Shown: positions 54,572 through 63,617, counted from the stretch's first letter. The stretch is 64,000 bases of DNA from Pirellulales bacterium (GCA_016931995.1 JAFGDS010000070.1:1-64000); one strand, 5' to 3'. Program-made: numbers and translations. Notes: a model not told the origin generated them from the letters alone.

Positions 54572-55534
54572 GTGCCCGTGCAACGTGCCATCGGAGAGAC
54601 CGCGCGCCTCGCCCGCCATCGGTGCGTCGAAGGGGACAGCCCCATCTTCGCCCGTGCGAAAACGGGGACATTTCCCCGCCCGCGGCTTGGCGTGTCGATT
54701 GCTCTGCTGTGCGGCCTTCTCGCGCCGGGCGCCGCCCGGGCCGAATCGGTCTCCAGTCCGCTTCGGGCCACGACGAGCCGGGCCGCCCGCGACTCCGCCA
54801 TCCAGTCGATTCCCTTCGAGAAGCTCACGCCCGAGGCGCGGAAGAAAGTCACGTCCGTCCTCTCCACCACGCACGTCTTCCGGCGGCTGCCGATCCACGT
54901 CACCCCGTGCGATCCGGATCTGTACTTGTTCCTCGTGCGCCATCCCGACGTGGTGGTGGGCATCTGGGAAGCGCTCGATATCAGCGACCTGCGGATGTCG
55001 CAGCTTGGCCAGGGGCTCTACCGCGCGGGCGACAGCGATGGGACCACCGGCACCGTCGAGTACCTCTATCAGGACCACGAGACGCACGTCGTCTTCACCG
55101 ACGGCTACTACGGGGGGGCCATGTTCGGCGGGCCGATCCGCGGGCGGACCCTGGTGATCCTCAAAACCGGCTACATCCGCGAGCCGGATGGGCGGCATTA
55201 CATCACCAGCCGGCTGGACGCGTTCACCCACATCGACAACGCCGGGATCGAGTTTCTCACCCGGACGTTTCAGCCGATCGTCGGCAAGGTGGCCGACTCG
55301 AATTTCGTGCAGACGTCCGCCTTCGTGGGCAGCCTGTCGCGCACCGCCGAGGTGAACCAGGAGGGAATGCAGCGCCTGGCGGCGAAGCTCTCGCGGGTTC
55401 GGCCCGAGGTCCGCGACGAGTTTGCCGCCGTGGCCCAGCGCGTCGCCGAGAAGGCCACCCGGCAAGCCTCTTGCGAGACCCCGGCCGTCAGGCCCGAGAT
55501 GGCGCTCGCGCCGCCGGCCGCCCAGCGCGAGTGA
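54572..55534 (+). CDS. Secreted protein of unknown function with repeat-derived N-terminus
   Basis: A 320-residue protein. GTG 54572 follows GGGGGGA. The signal peptide lies at about residues 37-58 (LGVSIALLCGLLAPGAARAE), unusually far from the start. The preceding segment (CVEGDSPIFARAKTGTFPRP) is translation of an imperfect palindromic repeat (54630-54675). The mature part has a compact domain with CDPDLYLFLVRHPDVVVGIW, EYLYQDHETHVVFTDGYYGG and HYITSRLDAFTHIDNAG, a pattern I have not tied to a named family. Function unknown. Confidence 0.65.
   Translation: MPVQRAIGETARLARHRCVEGDSPIFARAKTGTFPRPRLGVSIALLCGLLAPGAARAESVSSPLRATTSRAARDSAIQSIPFEKLTPEARKKVTSVLSTTHVFRRLPIHVTPCDPDLYLFLVRHPDVVVGIWEALDISDLRMSQLGQGLYRAGDSDGTTGTVEYLYQDHETHVVFTDGYYGGAMFGGPIRGRTLVILKTGYIREPDGRHYITSRLDAFTHIDNAGIEFLTRTFQPIVGKVADSNFVQTSAFVGSLSRTAEVNQEGMQRLAAKLSRVRPEVRDEFAAVAQRVAEKATRQASCETPAVRPEMALAPPAAQRE
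54630..54675. repeat. Imperfect GGGGACA palindrome inside a coding region
   Basis: Two GGGGACA-containing arms (GGGGACAGCCCCATCTTCGC and GCGAAAACGGGGACATTTCC, the latter ending CC) face each other around a short centre. The element is read in frame just ahead of the signal peptide. Confidence 0.5.
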
Positions 55535-55643
55535 CGCCCGCCGCGCGCAAGGTCACGTGGCCTCGTCCACGCCCGCGCGAACGTACAAGTCGATCGGACA
55601 AGACACGTCCCACACGGGCGTGGACGCGGCGCCCGACAGGCTG

Positions 55644-55820
55644 CTATTGCGTTTCGATCGGTGGGGCGTCCGCGGGGGCCTGCGAGCCCATGACATTCAC
55701 CTTCGCGGGCGGCGGAACGGTATCCTTCGGTTTTTCGACGCCCTTGCCGCTCTCGCCGCCGCAGCCAATCACGGGAAACAACACAGCCGCGCAGACCAGA
55801 ACATGTGCCAATTTTCGCAT
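55644..55820 (-). CDS. Small lipoprotein
   Basis: A 58-residue leftward peptide. A lipoprotein signal (MRKLAHVLVCAAVLFPVIGC) ends in a lipobox with Cys 20 followed by GG. The mature part is short, Pro/Lys-rich and probably unstructured (KPKDTVPPPAKVNVMGSQAP). It is a typical small planctomycete lipoprotein of unknown role, convergent with the gene at 54572. Confidence 0.7.
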   Translation of the reverse strand: MRKLAHVLVCAAVLFPVIGCGGESGKGVEKPKDTVPPPAKVNVMGSQAPADAPPIETQ

Positions 55821-56134
55821 GGCGATGACCCCTGTACGAATCGAGTGACGGAAAGCAATTCCCAATCGCTCGGTCGTGGCGGGAAGGCGACGCGACGCGG
55901 GTTCAAAGTGCCTCGCGAAGCCGATTCCCCGACGACCGACGCTCGTTTATTGTGCCCCGGGCGCCATGAACCGTCAAGCGGTCCCCGGGCGGCCCGTCCG
56001 CGACGCCTCGCCGCCGGGACTGCACGGAATTCCATGTGTGGTACGGCCATCCTGGCCGTGTTCCTTCACGGGCTGGCAGCCCGTGCCACAAAAAAACCCA
56101 CACAGGCCCTCGCCGCCGGGCGCCCTGCCCACGC
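55821..56134. other. Intergenic region with a GGCTGGCAGCC palindrome
   Basis: At 56067-56085 a perfect palindrome CACGGGCTGGCAGCCCGTG is followed by GCCAC and a run of seven A residues. It is another intergenic hairpin type. No gene was recognised. Confidence 0.5.
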
Positions 56135-56181
56135 TCAAAAAAGAAAAAGGGCAATGCCCACGAAAGAGGTGGGCATTGCCC
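56135..56181 (-). terminator. Intrinsic terminator after the leftward DUF1559 gene
   Basis: Read on the minus strand, GGGCAATGCCCAC and GTGGGCATTGCCC form a perfect 13-bp stem with a 7-base loop, followed by a T-rich tract (TTTTTCTTTTTT). It sits 35 bases past the DUF1559 stop at 56216. The stem resembles the intergenic palindrome families, so it may be a repeat recruited as terminator. Confidence 0.85.
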
Positions 56182-56215
56182 GAATGTTCAAACGTTTGCC
56201 GCGATGCCGCGTGGT

Positions 56216-57238
56216 TTACTCGAAGGTCGCCCGCTGACCGTCGCACATGCCGCCCAGCTTGAGATAGGGCATCAGTTCGATGTCGTTGCTCACCGCGTGG
56301 ACCGAGGCGTCCGCCGCGACGAATTGCGTGATGTTCGGGTGACGGCTTTTGAAATTGACGTTCGCCGCAATGCTATGCCCTGGCGTCAGGCGGGTGCTCC
56401 AGGAGCCGGAGCCCATCCACGCCATGCAATAGGGCGCGGTGCCATCCGCGGGGGAGAAGGTCGATTCTCCGAAGAGCATGGTGCAGTTCGTGCCGTCGCG
56501 GATGTCGCGGACGGAGGTCTTCGACCGGTTGTAAAAGATGCCCCGGTACAGGTTCAGCGTCGCCTGAGTGCACTTCCCGCACGGCCCGGCGCAGCCGATG
56601 TAGTTGGTCTTGCCCAGCGCCGCGACCGACGCGGGGTCGGTGGCGTTGTCTATCGTGCAACACCACGGCACAACATTGGTGCCGCTCGGGTTAGTCAGGT
56701 GCATCCCTATAATGATTCCGTCGTACCGTCGGGCCGCGGCGGACGGGCACAACAGGGCGGGGATCTTCGTTTGCGCCACCCGAAACGGGACGCCCGAGAC
56801 GCCGTTGATCGTGTGGCTGGGGTCCCACCACGGGGCCGCCGCCTGATCCACGCTTTCAAAAGGCACGTCCATGCCCGCGTTGGGCGCGATGCCGGGGGCG
56901 AGGTACCCATCCAACTGGTCGAGCACCTGCTCGGTTTCCAGGTACGGCAGCACGTAGAAGATGCACCCAATGTACTGGCCATCATTGAACGGTGGTTGAG
57001 AGATCGTCGGATTGTTGGGGATCATGGCCAAATACCCGGGCGGGAAGACCTTGAACGCCCCCTCGAAGTTGCTGGCGGCCAGGGCCAGTTGTCTCATGTT
57101 GTTTCCGCATTGGGTGCGGCGGGCGGCTTCGCGGGCAGCCTGGATGGCCGGCAGCAGAAGCGCCATGAGGACTCCAATGATGGCGATCACCACCAGTAGC
57201 TCAACGAGCGTGAACGCGACTCTTCGACGCGTGCCCAT
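56216..57238 (-). CDS. DUF1559 pseudopilin-like protein
   Basis: A 340-residue DUF1559 protein. ATG 57238 is preferred because GGGGGA lies seven bases upstream. The pilin-like segment is [20 protein letters not shown] and the block [20 protein letters not shown] follows. Compared with its paralogues it is Cys-rich in the middle ([22 protein letters not shown]). The C-terminal H-X9-DG motif reads [12 protein letters not shown], with Ala for Gly. Confidence 0.92.
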   Translation of the reverse strand: MGTRRRVAFTLVELLVVIAIIGVLMALLLPAIQAAREAARRTQCGNNMRQLALAASNFEGAFKVFPPGYLAMIPNNPTISQPPFNDGQYIGCIFYVLPYLETEQVLDQLDGYLAPGIAPNAGMDVPFESVDQAAAPWWDPSHTINGVSGVPFRVAQTKIPALLCPSAAARRYDGIIIGMHLTNPSGTNVVPWCCTIDNATDPASVAALGKTNYIGCAGPCGKCTQATLNLYRGIFYNRSKTSVRDIRDGTNCTMLFGESTFSPADGTAPYCMAWMGSGSWSTRLTPGHSIAANVNFKSRHPNITQFVAADASVHAVSNDIELMPYLKLGGMCDGQRATFE

Positions 57239-57687
57239 TCCAATGTCCCCCATGTGAGGAAAGAGAAAGAGATGAATCCAATACGCTGCCCTCACACGGT
57301 CGCCCAGCCGGCCACGCCCCCCCGAAATCTCCCCCGAGGGCGCCCGCTCCGGCGATCCGTAGTAGCCGCTTTATTGTCGGGCACGTAAGGGGGTGTTGTC
57401 AAGGAAATTGCAGCGTTTCCTCGGGCGGAACGCGGACGATTTTGCCGGATGCCCCCGTGGGGGGTTGTCCCATGCCACGCGTTGAATACGCATGTCCGCC
57501 GGGAGATGTCATCTTAGGCAAACCTGGCGACATGCGGCAAGGCGCGTGTCATTGGCTCCAGCCGTGTGCGACAGGCTGTGTCCGTGTGCCACTGGCTCCG
57601 CCAGTGCATGAATCTCGGCATTCCCTGGGCACGGGCGGAGCCAGTGGCACACCGCCGGGCACGGGCAGAGCCAGTGGCACACAAGCT
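57239..57687. other. Repeat-rich intergenic region upstream of the DUF1559 gene
   Basis: Holds the DUF1559 upstream region on its left and three family B hairpins on its right (57590-57606, 57630-57646, 57660-57676). The last lies just past the hydF stop. Confidence 0.6.
57590..57676. repeat. Triple family B palindrome array after hydF
   Basis: CACTGGCTCCGCCAGTG (57590) is followed by two degenerate copies, CACGGGCGGAGCCAGTG (57630) and CACGGGCAGAGCCAGTG (57660). The first spacer contains GAATCTCGGCATTCCC, as in other family B pairs. Confidence 0.85.
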
Positions 57688-58920
57688 TCACCCCGCATGG
57701 AGGCGGCGGTAGACGTCCTGGGCGTCGGGAAAGGGGCCCAGCGCGCGGTCGAGGATGCCCAGCGTGAAGGCGATGGCCACGCCGTAGTTGGTCATGGGCA
57801 CGCCGGCCTGGCGGCACCGCAGCAGGCGGCTGAGCATCTCGCGGCGGTTCCACATGCACCCGCCGCATTGCACGACGAGCTGGTAGTCGGACAGATTGTC
57901 GGGGAAGTCGTGTCCCTGGGTGGTGTGGAAATCGAGATTGCCGCCGACGTATTGCCGGAGCCACCGCGGGATTTTCACGCGGCCGATGTCGTCGGTGACG
58001 GGATGGTGCGTGCAAGCCTCGGCGATGAGCACGCGTTGGCCGGGCCGCAGCCGCTCGATGCCCATCGCGCCTTCGACGAACTGGGCCAGGTCGCCCTTTT
58101 GCCGCGCGAAGAGGATGGAGAACGACGTCAGCGGCACGTCCGGCGGCGTGTCGGCCGCCACCTTCAAAAACGCCTGCGAATCGGTGATCACCAACGACGG
58201 CGGGCGGCCCAGCCGCGCCAACGCGTCGCGAAGCTCCCGTTCCTTGACCACCAGCGCGCAGGCGTCGCCGTCCAGCAGGTCGCGGATCGTCTGCACCTGG
58301 GGCAGGATGAGCCGGCCCTTGGGGGCTTCGAGGTCGATGGGCACGACGAGCACGGCCAGTCCGCCGGGACGGACCAGATCGGACGCAATGGGCGGCGCGT
58401 GCAAGAATTCCTCGGGCACGGCCGCCAGCAGGGCCTCGCGAACGGCCGCGACGCCCTCGCCCCGCGAGGCCACGGTTTCGACGCAGGGGACCTTCCGGCT
58501 AGCTAGTTCGTCGAGCGCCGCGCGATCGGGCCGGGCGAGATCGGACTTGTTGAACACGACGACGGCGGGCACGTTGCGCCCGGCCAGCTCGGCCAGCGCG
58601 GCCTGCTCGAACGGGCCCCACCGACCGGCGTCGACCACCAGCACGCCGACGTCCGTGCGGTCGAACACCTGACGGGTTTTGGCCACGCGCTTTGCGCCCA
58701 GCGCCCCGGCGTCGTCCACGCCGGCCGTGTCGATGAACAGAACCGGCCCCAGCGGCGGAAGCTCCATGGGTTTCTCGACCGGGTCGGTCGTGGTGCCGGC
58801 CACTTCGGAGACGATGGAGACGTCCTGCCGCACCAGCGCGTTCAACAGCGACGACTTGCCCGCGTTGCGGCGGCCAAACAGCCCGATGTGCAGCCGAAAG
58901 CCCTTGGGAGTGCGTTGCAT
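57688..58920 (-). CDS. hydF: [FeFe]-hydrogenase maturation GTPase HydF
   Basis: A 410-residue protein of the HydF family, the GTPase scaffold on which the hydrogenase 2Fe subcluster is built before transfer to HydA. The G domain shows Walker A GLFGRRNAGKSSLLNAL, GTTTDPVEK, the DTAG motif (VLFIDTAGVDD) and NKSD. The C-terminal cluster domain keeps the metal ligands: the CTHH motif near residue 303 and QCGGC about 50 residues later (CxH...CxxC). ATG 58920 gives a typical length. No hydE, hydG or hydrogenase gene is within the window. A TrmE/Era-like GTPase is excluded by the C-terminal motif. Confidence 0.9.
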   Translation of the reverse strand: MQRTPKGFRLHIGLFGRRNAGKSSLLNALVRQDVSIVSEVAGTTTDPVEKPMELPPLGPVLFIDTAGVDDAGALGAKRVAKTRQVFDRTDVGVLVVDAGRWGPFEQAALAELAGRNVPAVVVFNKSDLARPDRAALDELASRKVPCVETVASRGEGVAAVREALLAAVPEEFLHAPPIASDLVRPGGLAVLVVPIDLEAPKGRLILPQVQTIRDLLDGDACALVVKERELRDALARLGRPPSLVITDSQAFLKVAADTPPDVPLTSFSILFARQKGDLAQFVEGAMGIERLRPGQRVLIAEACTHHPVTDDIGRVKIPRWLRQYVGGNLDFHTTQGHDFPDNLSDYQLVVQCGGCMWNRREMLSRLLRCRQAGVPMTNYGVAIAFTLGILDRALGPFPDAQDVYRRLHAG

Positions 58921-58994
58921 GGGGGGGTGGGGCCTGGTGGATTGAACGATCCGTGCCGGTAGGGTATTGTACCTTCTGTAGCACGTGTCGGGAA

Positions 58995-59062
58995 TTGTGG
59001 GAGGCGACTCCCGTCGCCGAGTCCTTGGGGAGGTGGTCGGTGACGTGAGTCGCCTCCCACAA
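58995..59062. repeat. Family H palindrome with 16-bp arms
   Basis: TTGTGGGAGGCGACTC (58995-59010) and GAGTCGCCTCCCACAA (59047-59062) are perfect inverted arms around a 36-base centre. The element lies between divergent hydF and the DUF3795 gene. Confidence 0.85.
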
Positions 59063-59096
59063 GGGCGCCACAACACGAGAATAGGGACAAAAAACC

Positions 59097-59426
59097 ATGA
59101 TCGCGTATTGCGGGCTGGATTGCGCCAAGTGCGAGGCGTCGATTGCCACGGCCAACGACGACGACGCCCTGCGGGCGAAGGTGGCCGAGGAGTGGTCGAG
59201 AACGTTCCACGTCGACATCAAACCGGAGGACATCCACTGCGCCGGCTGCCGCACGCCGGGCGTGAAGGTGCATTACTGCGAGAGCCTTTGCGAGGTCCGC
59301 AAGTGCGCCCTCGCCCGCAAGGTGGATACCTGCGCGGCGTGCGGGGATTTCCCGTGCGGCCATTTGGCGCCGATTTTCAAGATGGCGCCGGAAGCGGAAG
59401 CCGCGCTGCGGTCGTTGCGGACGTAG
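59097..59426 (+). CDS. DUF3795-like cysteine-rich protein
   Basis: A 109-residue protein starting MIAYCGLDCAKCEASIAT. Nine cysteines are arranged in pairs (CGLDCAKC, CAGCRTPG, CESLCEVRKC, CAACGDFPC), the layout of DUF3795 proteins. They are thought to bind metal or an iron-sulfur cluster; the function is unknown. It is divergent from hydF and separated from the next gene by repeats. Confidence 0.8.
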   Translation: MIAYCGLDCAKCEASIATANDDDALRAKVAEEWSRTFHVDIKPEDIHCAGCRTPGVKVHYCESLCEVRKCALARKVDTCAACGDFPCGHLAPIFKMAPEAEAALRSLRT

Positions 59427-59472
59427 ACGAGCGCCGCGGGCTTTGCCCGTGTTTTGTGGCACGGAGATACGG

Positions 59473-59663
59473 CACTGGCGGAGCCAGTGGCACACGCGCC
59501 AAGCACTGGCGGAGCCAGTGGCACTCGGCGGACTACCCACGGGGCCCAATATGCTTCCACTACCCGAGCACATGCGGGTCCCCTCACCCCCGGCCCCTCT
59601 CCCGCTTGCGGGAGAGGGGAGATGGTTGCACGGTTGGCCCCTCTCCCGCGGGCGGGAGAGGGG
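59473..59663. repeat. Cluster of family B and C palindromes
   Basis: Two family B copies CACTGGCGGAGCCAGTG (59473-59489 and 59504-59520) are followed by two family C hairpins, CCCCTCTCCCG with CGGGAGAGGGG (59594-59619 and 59638-59663). They fill the gap before the DUF819 gene. Confidence 0.85.
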
Positions 59664-59711
59664 AGTTGGTGGCCAGGTCGAACGTCGCCGCATCACGCTA
59701 CATCACGCCCC

Positions 59712-60896
59712 ATGCAAGAGCCTTTGATTCACAGTCCGACGGGCATCCTGGCGACGCTTTTGGGCGTGACTTCCCTGTTCTTGTGGATGGAGAGGCGGTG
59801 GCGGTGGCGGTTCTTCAACTACTTCCCGCCGCTATTGTTCATCTACGCGGCGCCGATGGCGCTTTCCACGTCGGGGGTGCTGGCCAACCGCTCGCCCGTC
59901 TACGACTGGATGGAAGATACCGTGCTGCCGGTCTTCCTGGTGTTGATGCTGTTGGACGTGGACCTGTTGGCGGCGGGGCGGGTGATGGGCCGCGGGGTGC
60001 TGGTCTTTTTGGCGGGCACGGCGGGCGTCGTGTTCGGGGCGCCCATCGCGTACGCGATGGTCAAGGGACATCTGGAGCCCGACACCTGGAAGGCGTTTGG
60101 CATTTTGGCCGGAAGCTGGATCGGGGGCGCCGGCAACATGGCCGCCGTGGCCACGGGCTTGGAGCTGAAGCAGTCCGACTCGAGCTACACGCTGGCCGTG
60201 CTGGGCGACGTGGTCGTCTATCTGCTCTGGATCCCCATCCTGCTGAGTTCGAAGGGCTTCGCCGGTTGGTTCAACCGCTTCACGCGGGTCGATCCCCAGC
60301 GGGTCAAGCTGCTCGAGGAAGCGTCGGCGGATCTTCTGAACAAGAAGGGCGACTTCGAGATGCGGCACGTGCTGTACCTGCTGTTCGTCGGACTGGCGTG
60401 CACGTGGCTGGCGACCGCGCTGGCGGGGTACCTGCCCGAGGTCGGCGCCGTGTTGACCACGAGTTCGTGGCGGGTATTGATCATCACCACGCTCGGACTG
60501 CTGCTGGCGATGACGCCGGCTCGCCGGATTCCGGGCAACCATCAGATCGCCATCGCCATGGTGTATCTGTTCGTGGCCAAGATCGGCGCCGGGGCGGACG
60601 TAAGCCGGCTGGCGGGCCAGGCCCACTGGTTCGTGCTCGGGGCGCTGGCGTGGATCGGCATCCACGGGACGTGCTGCGTGGCGGGGGCCCGGCTGTTGCG
60701 GGTGGACGTGCATTCCACGGCCATCGCCAGCGCGGCCAACATCGGCGGCATCGCCACCGCCTCGATCGTCGCCACGCACCACAACGAAAAGCTCGTGCCC
60801 GTGGGAATTCTCATGGCGCTTCTCGGCTATGCGCTGGGCAACTACGGCGCGCTCATGGCCGCGTGGCTGTGCGAAATGGTCCACGCGGGATGGTGA
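59712..60896 (+). CDS. DUF819 family membrane protein
   Basis: A 394-residue integral membrane protein with about ten spans, matching the DUF819 (YjcL-like) family in length. Seen: WRFFNYFPPLLFIYAAPMAL, the conserved FGILAGSWIGGAGNMAAVAT, and ASAANIGGIATASIVATHHN at the C-terminal half. The two GG-containing re-entrant-like blocks suggest a transporter with internal duplication. Substrate unknown. Confidence 0.9.
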   Translation: MQEPLIHSPTGILATLLGVTSLFLWMERRWRWRFFNYFPPLLFIYAAPMALSTSGVLANRSPVYDWMEDTVLPVFLVLMLLDVDLLAAGRVMGRGVLVFLAGTAGVVFGAPIAYAMVKGHLEPDTWKAFGILAGSWIGGAGNMAAVATGLELKQSDSSYTLAVLGDVVVYLLWIPILLSSKGFAGWFNRFTRVDPQRVKLLEEASADLLNKKGDFEMRHVLYLLFVGLACTWLATALAGYLPEVGAVLTTSSWRVLIITTLGLLLAMTPARRIPGNHQIAIAMVYLFVAKIGAGADVSRLAGQAHWFVLGALAWIGIHGTCCVAGARLLRVDVHSTAIASAANIGGIATASIVATHHNEKLVPVGILMALLGYALGNYGALMAAWLCEMVHAGW

Positions 60897-60913
60897 GCGG
60901 TCGTGGCTTGTCG

Positions 60914-61035
60914 TCCCCTCGCCCAAAGGGAGAGGATTAGGGTGAGGGGCGTGTGCCACTGGCTCTGCCAGTGCGGAACCCGGCATTCCCCGAACGCTGC
61001 CCTCACCCCCGGCCCCTCTCCCAAAGGGAGAGGGG
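60914..61035. repeat. Family C and B palindromes between convergent genes
   Basis: A degenerate family C copy (60914-60933), a family B copy CACTGGCTCTGCCAGTG (60957-60973, spacer CCCGGCATTCCCC) and a second family C copy (61013-61035, CCCCTCTCCCAAAGGGAGAG) occupy the gap. A CCTCACCCCC leader precedes the last. Confidence 0.85.
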
Positions 61036-61049
61036 AGGCCGCTTGCGTC

Positions 61050-62405
61050 CTACAGGTCGTCGAAGAGCACGCAGAGGACGTCGAGGGCCTGGACGGCGTG
61101 GGAGGTGTCGCGGGTGGAGTTGCCGTCGCGGGCGCCTTCCCAGATGAACAGGGCGTGGCGCAGGTATTGCTCTCGCGATTCGTCCAGAAGGTTGGCCCCC
61201 AATTGCGTCCGCAGCGTCGGCCAGACCGCGCGGAGCCGGGCCAGGGCGTCGTCGTTGCCGCCGATGGCCTCGAAGACCAGGTCGTCGAGCTTTTCGAGCT
61301 TTTCGAGGACGTCGGGATTGTTGGAGTCGAGATGCTCGGGCAGGGTGGTCGCCCCGCCCGGCTGGACGGCCGCCAGTGACGCCCCACCCTGGAAACGGCG
61401 ATGGGCCGCGTGGGCCTGCTGAAGCCCGTCGAGCCAATCCCGCGGCGAGGGCGGCTCGTCCGGCGCCTTGGCGCGGGCGCGCGCATCGCCCTCTGGCGGG
61501 GACATGCCCGAGGCGTCCAGCTCCTCCAGCAGTTCCAGTCCCAGCGCGGGCAGGTCCTTGGCCGACAGGGCGAATCGCCGCTTGGAGAATTGCGTGGCCA
61601 GAAACGAGGTGCGATGCGACTTGAGCACGGCTTCGATGAAGCGGGCCCAACCGTCGATGGGCGCGAACGTTTGGGGCGGTCGGCCGGAGAGATCCAGCAC
61701 GGTGGCCCCGTATTGCTGTTCGATCCGGCGGCGCTCGCCGCGATCGTCGCCGGCCGTGGCGACGCGGAACGGCCGCCTCGCCGAATACTTCAGCCCCGTC
61801 GAGAAGGAGAATTCCGTGCGGCACTCCGGCGGCAGGCAGTTGATCACGCCGGCGATGACGTGCTCGGGCGCCGGGCTGCCGGCCAGGATCAGGCACCGCG
61901 TGGCCAGCGCCGCCTGGATGACCGTGGCCATCCAATCGGCGCCGGGATTCGCGGCAAGCCGGGCCAGCAGGGTGGAATCGACCGCCGCCGAGCGCCCCGA
62001 CAGACGAAGCGGCTCCAGCCGCGATGGGACCTCTTGATGGATTTCCAGCGCCCCGCCGGCCAGCGCGGCGCGGAGCACGGCGAAGGGGTTGTTGGCAAAG
62101 CGGCCCAGCTCCTCGGCCGGCACGATCAGGCATTGCGTGTACACCCGCACGCCCCCGCGGCCGCTGTATTCCCAACCGGCCGGCGTGGTCCGCGAGACGC
62201 AGTACGCCCCGTTTTCCAACGGGTGGAAGTTGAAGCTGACGCCCTCCGGGCCGGCGTCAATCAACGCGCCGTGCGTGGGTCCCCAGACGGCCAGCTCCCG
62301 CACATCGGCCTCGGAAACGCCCGGGCTGGCGGCGACCACCTGGTAGCCCGCCGATCGCTCGGTCGCGGCCGACGTGAAGACGGCCTGTTCAATCAACAAC
62401 GACAT
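61050..62405 (-). CDS. GAP1-like GTPase-associated protein
   Basis: A 451-residue cytoplasmic protein resembling GTPase-associated protein 1 (GAP1-N and GAP1-M type domains) described for predicted GTPase-centred conflict systems. The N-terminal part begins MSLLIEQAVFTSAATERSAG and has HGALIDAGPEGVSFNFHPLE, then GGVRVYTQCLIVPAEEL. The middle contains INCLPPECRTEFSFSTGLKY, which is characteristic of these proteins. The C-terminal third is helical and variable. The gene reads in the same direction as, and 300 bases after, the GTPase gene, which strongly suggests they work together. The exact subfamily cannot be fixed without a profile search. Confidence 0.75.
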   Translation of the reverse strand: MSLLIEQAVFTSAATERSAGYQVVAASPGVSEADVRELAVWGPTHGALIDAGPEGVSFNFHPLENGAYCVSRTTPAGWEYSGRGGVRVYTQCLIVPAEELGRFANNPFAVLRAALAGGALEIHQEVPSRLEPLRLSGRSAAVDSTLLARLAANPGADWMATVIQAALATRCLILAGSPAPEHVIAGVINCLPPECRTEFSFSTGLKYSARRPFRVATAGDDRGERRRIEQQYGATVLDLSGRPPQTFAPIDGWARFIEAVLKSHRTSFLATQFSKRRFALSAKDLPALGLELLEELDASGMSPPEGDARARAKAPDEPPSPRDWLDGLQQAHAAHRRFQGGASLAAVQPGGATTLPEHLDSNNPDVLEKLEKLDDLVFEAIGGNDDALARLRAVWPTLRTQLGANLLDESREQYLRHALFIWEGARDGNSTRDTSHAVQALDVLCVLFDDL

Positions 62406-62705
62406 GGACGGTTTCTCGAAACGACTCCCGAACGCCCGCCAACGCGGTGGGAGAATCGGTGCAGTCGAAGTGATCGAAAGGCGCTATGGTCGGCCGGATC
62501 CAGGCCACTGGGGAGGAGGCTGGTCTTCCCTAGTGTAGCTTCCGTTTACGGGCAAGAACGAGGCGACGGTTCCGGTTGTGACGGAGGAAATGGTTGTGAG
62601 GTCAGGGTGCCACTGGCTCCGCCAGTGCGGCGATTCAGCGGATTCCGACGTGGCGACCCACGGCCCCTACTGCACGGCACTGGCAAAGCCAGTGGCACGC
62701 GTTTG
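62406..62705. other. Spacer between GTPase and GAP1 genes with family B pair
   Basis: A family B inverted pair lies at 62611-62627 and 62678-62694. No gene or promoter was recognised. The repeats separate two genes that are otherwise expected to be co-transcribed. Confidence 0.6.
62611..62694. repeat. Family B inverted pair
   Basis: CACTGGCTCCGCCAGTG and CACTGGCAAAGCCAGTG with GGTGC and GGCAC outer flanks, separated by 50 bases. Confidence 0.85.
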
Positions 62706-63617
62706 CTACTCGGCGGCTTCCTCCAGCAGCCATTCAAACGGCTCGATAATGCCGCGGGGTTCGATCCGCAGGGGCACGTTGATCCGTCCGTCGTAGCGGC
62801 TTTCGTGCCAGGCACAGGCTCCGGCCACGGACGCGGCGAAGAACCGGTGGCAACGGAACCGATCCTGGCACTGCTGCCACAGGCCCGAGGCATGGGATCG
62901 CGCGAATCCGGCGGGGTTCTGCTCGCACTCGTCGCACTGATCGGCCTTGGTGAACAGGACGGCCACGGGCCGCGTGGCCCAGCCCGTCTTCGGATCGTCG
63001 TCCAGCTCGGCCAGGTAGCTCAGCAGCTTCATGCTGAAGTAGTCGTGGTCGTGGTGTCCGCTGACCAGCTCGACGGCGTCGATGAGGATCATCACGCCGC
63101 CGCACTTCTTGAGGAAGGAGCGTATCACGCGGTAGGAATGGGGGTGATCGACTTCCTCGAGGATCGCCTCGCCGGCCATGTCGGGCATGATGAGCTCGGC
63201 CGCCTCGCGACGTTTTGGCCTTCGGACCTGGCAGTGGACCCAATTCCACCGATCCGGCTCGCTGGCCGTTTTATCCGGGAAGCGGCATCGCGACAGGTAC
63301 GCCGTCGTGGTTTGTTGCAACGTGATGGAGAACGCGCCGCGGGCCATGATGCGCAGACGATGGGGCATCCGCGAGAGCATGTCCATCAACATGCCTAGGT
63401 AGACCGTCTTTCCGGCCCCGCTGGCCCCCAAGGTGCCAATCAGGCGCGGACGGATCTTTTGGCTCTTGGCCTGATGGGCCAGGGCCATCGGCGCCTGGCA
63501 ATGCGTGCACAGCTCGGCGTCGAACGTATTCTCCGCGTCGCACATGTAGCAATGGATCGGCACCGCGTACTGGGCCAGCCGGTACGACTCGAGCGGTTGG
63601 ATGACGCTTTTGCCCAT
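62706..63617 (-). CDS. Zinc-ribbon P-loop GTPase of the GAP1-associated type
   Basis: A 303-residue protein. An N-terminal zinc ribbon (HCYMCDAENTFDAELCTHC, two CxxC pairs, about residues 23-41) precedes a P-loop domain. Walker A is GTLGASGAGKTVYLGML near residue 66. MPDMAGEAI stands at the switch II position, ILIDAVEL follows, and FTKADQCDE is an NKxD-like motif (TKAD). This matches the double-GTPase (DO-GTPase2-like) proteins paired with GAP1. ATG 63617 follows GAGG. It lies between an FGE-sulfatase-like gene and the GAP1-like gene, all leftward. Confidence 0.8.
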   Translation of the reverse strand: MGKSVIQPLESYRLAQYAVPIHCYMCDAENTFDAELCTHCQAPMALAHQAKSQKIRPRLIGTLGASGAGKTVYLGMLMDMLSRMPHRLRIMARGAFSITLQQTTTAYLSRCRFPDKTASEPDRWNWVHCQVRRPKRREAAELIMPDMAGEAILEEVDHPHSYRVIRSFLKKCGGVMILIDAVELVSGHHDHDYFSMKLLSYLAELDDDPKTGWATRPVAVLFTKADQCDECEQNPAGFARSHASGLWQQCQDRFRCHRFFAASVAGACAWHESRYDGRINVPLRIEPRGIIEPFEWLLEEAAE

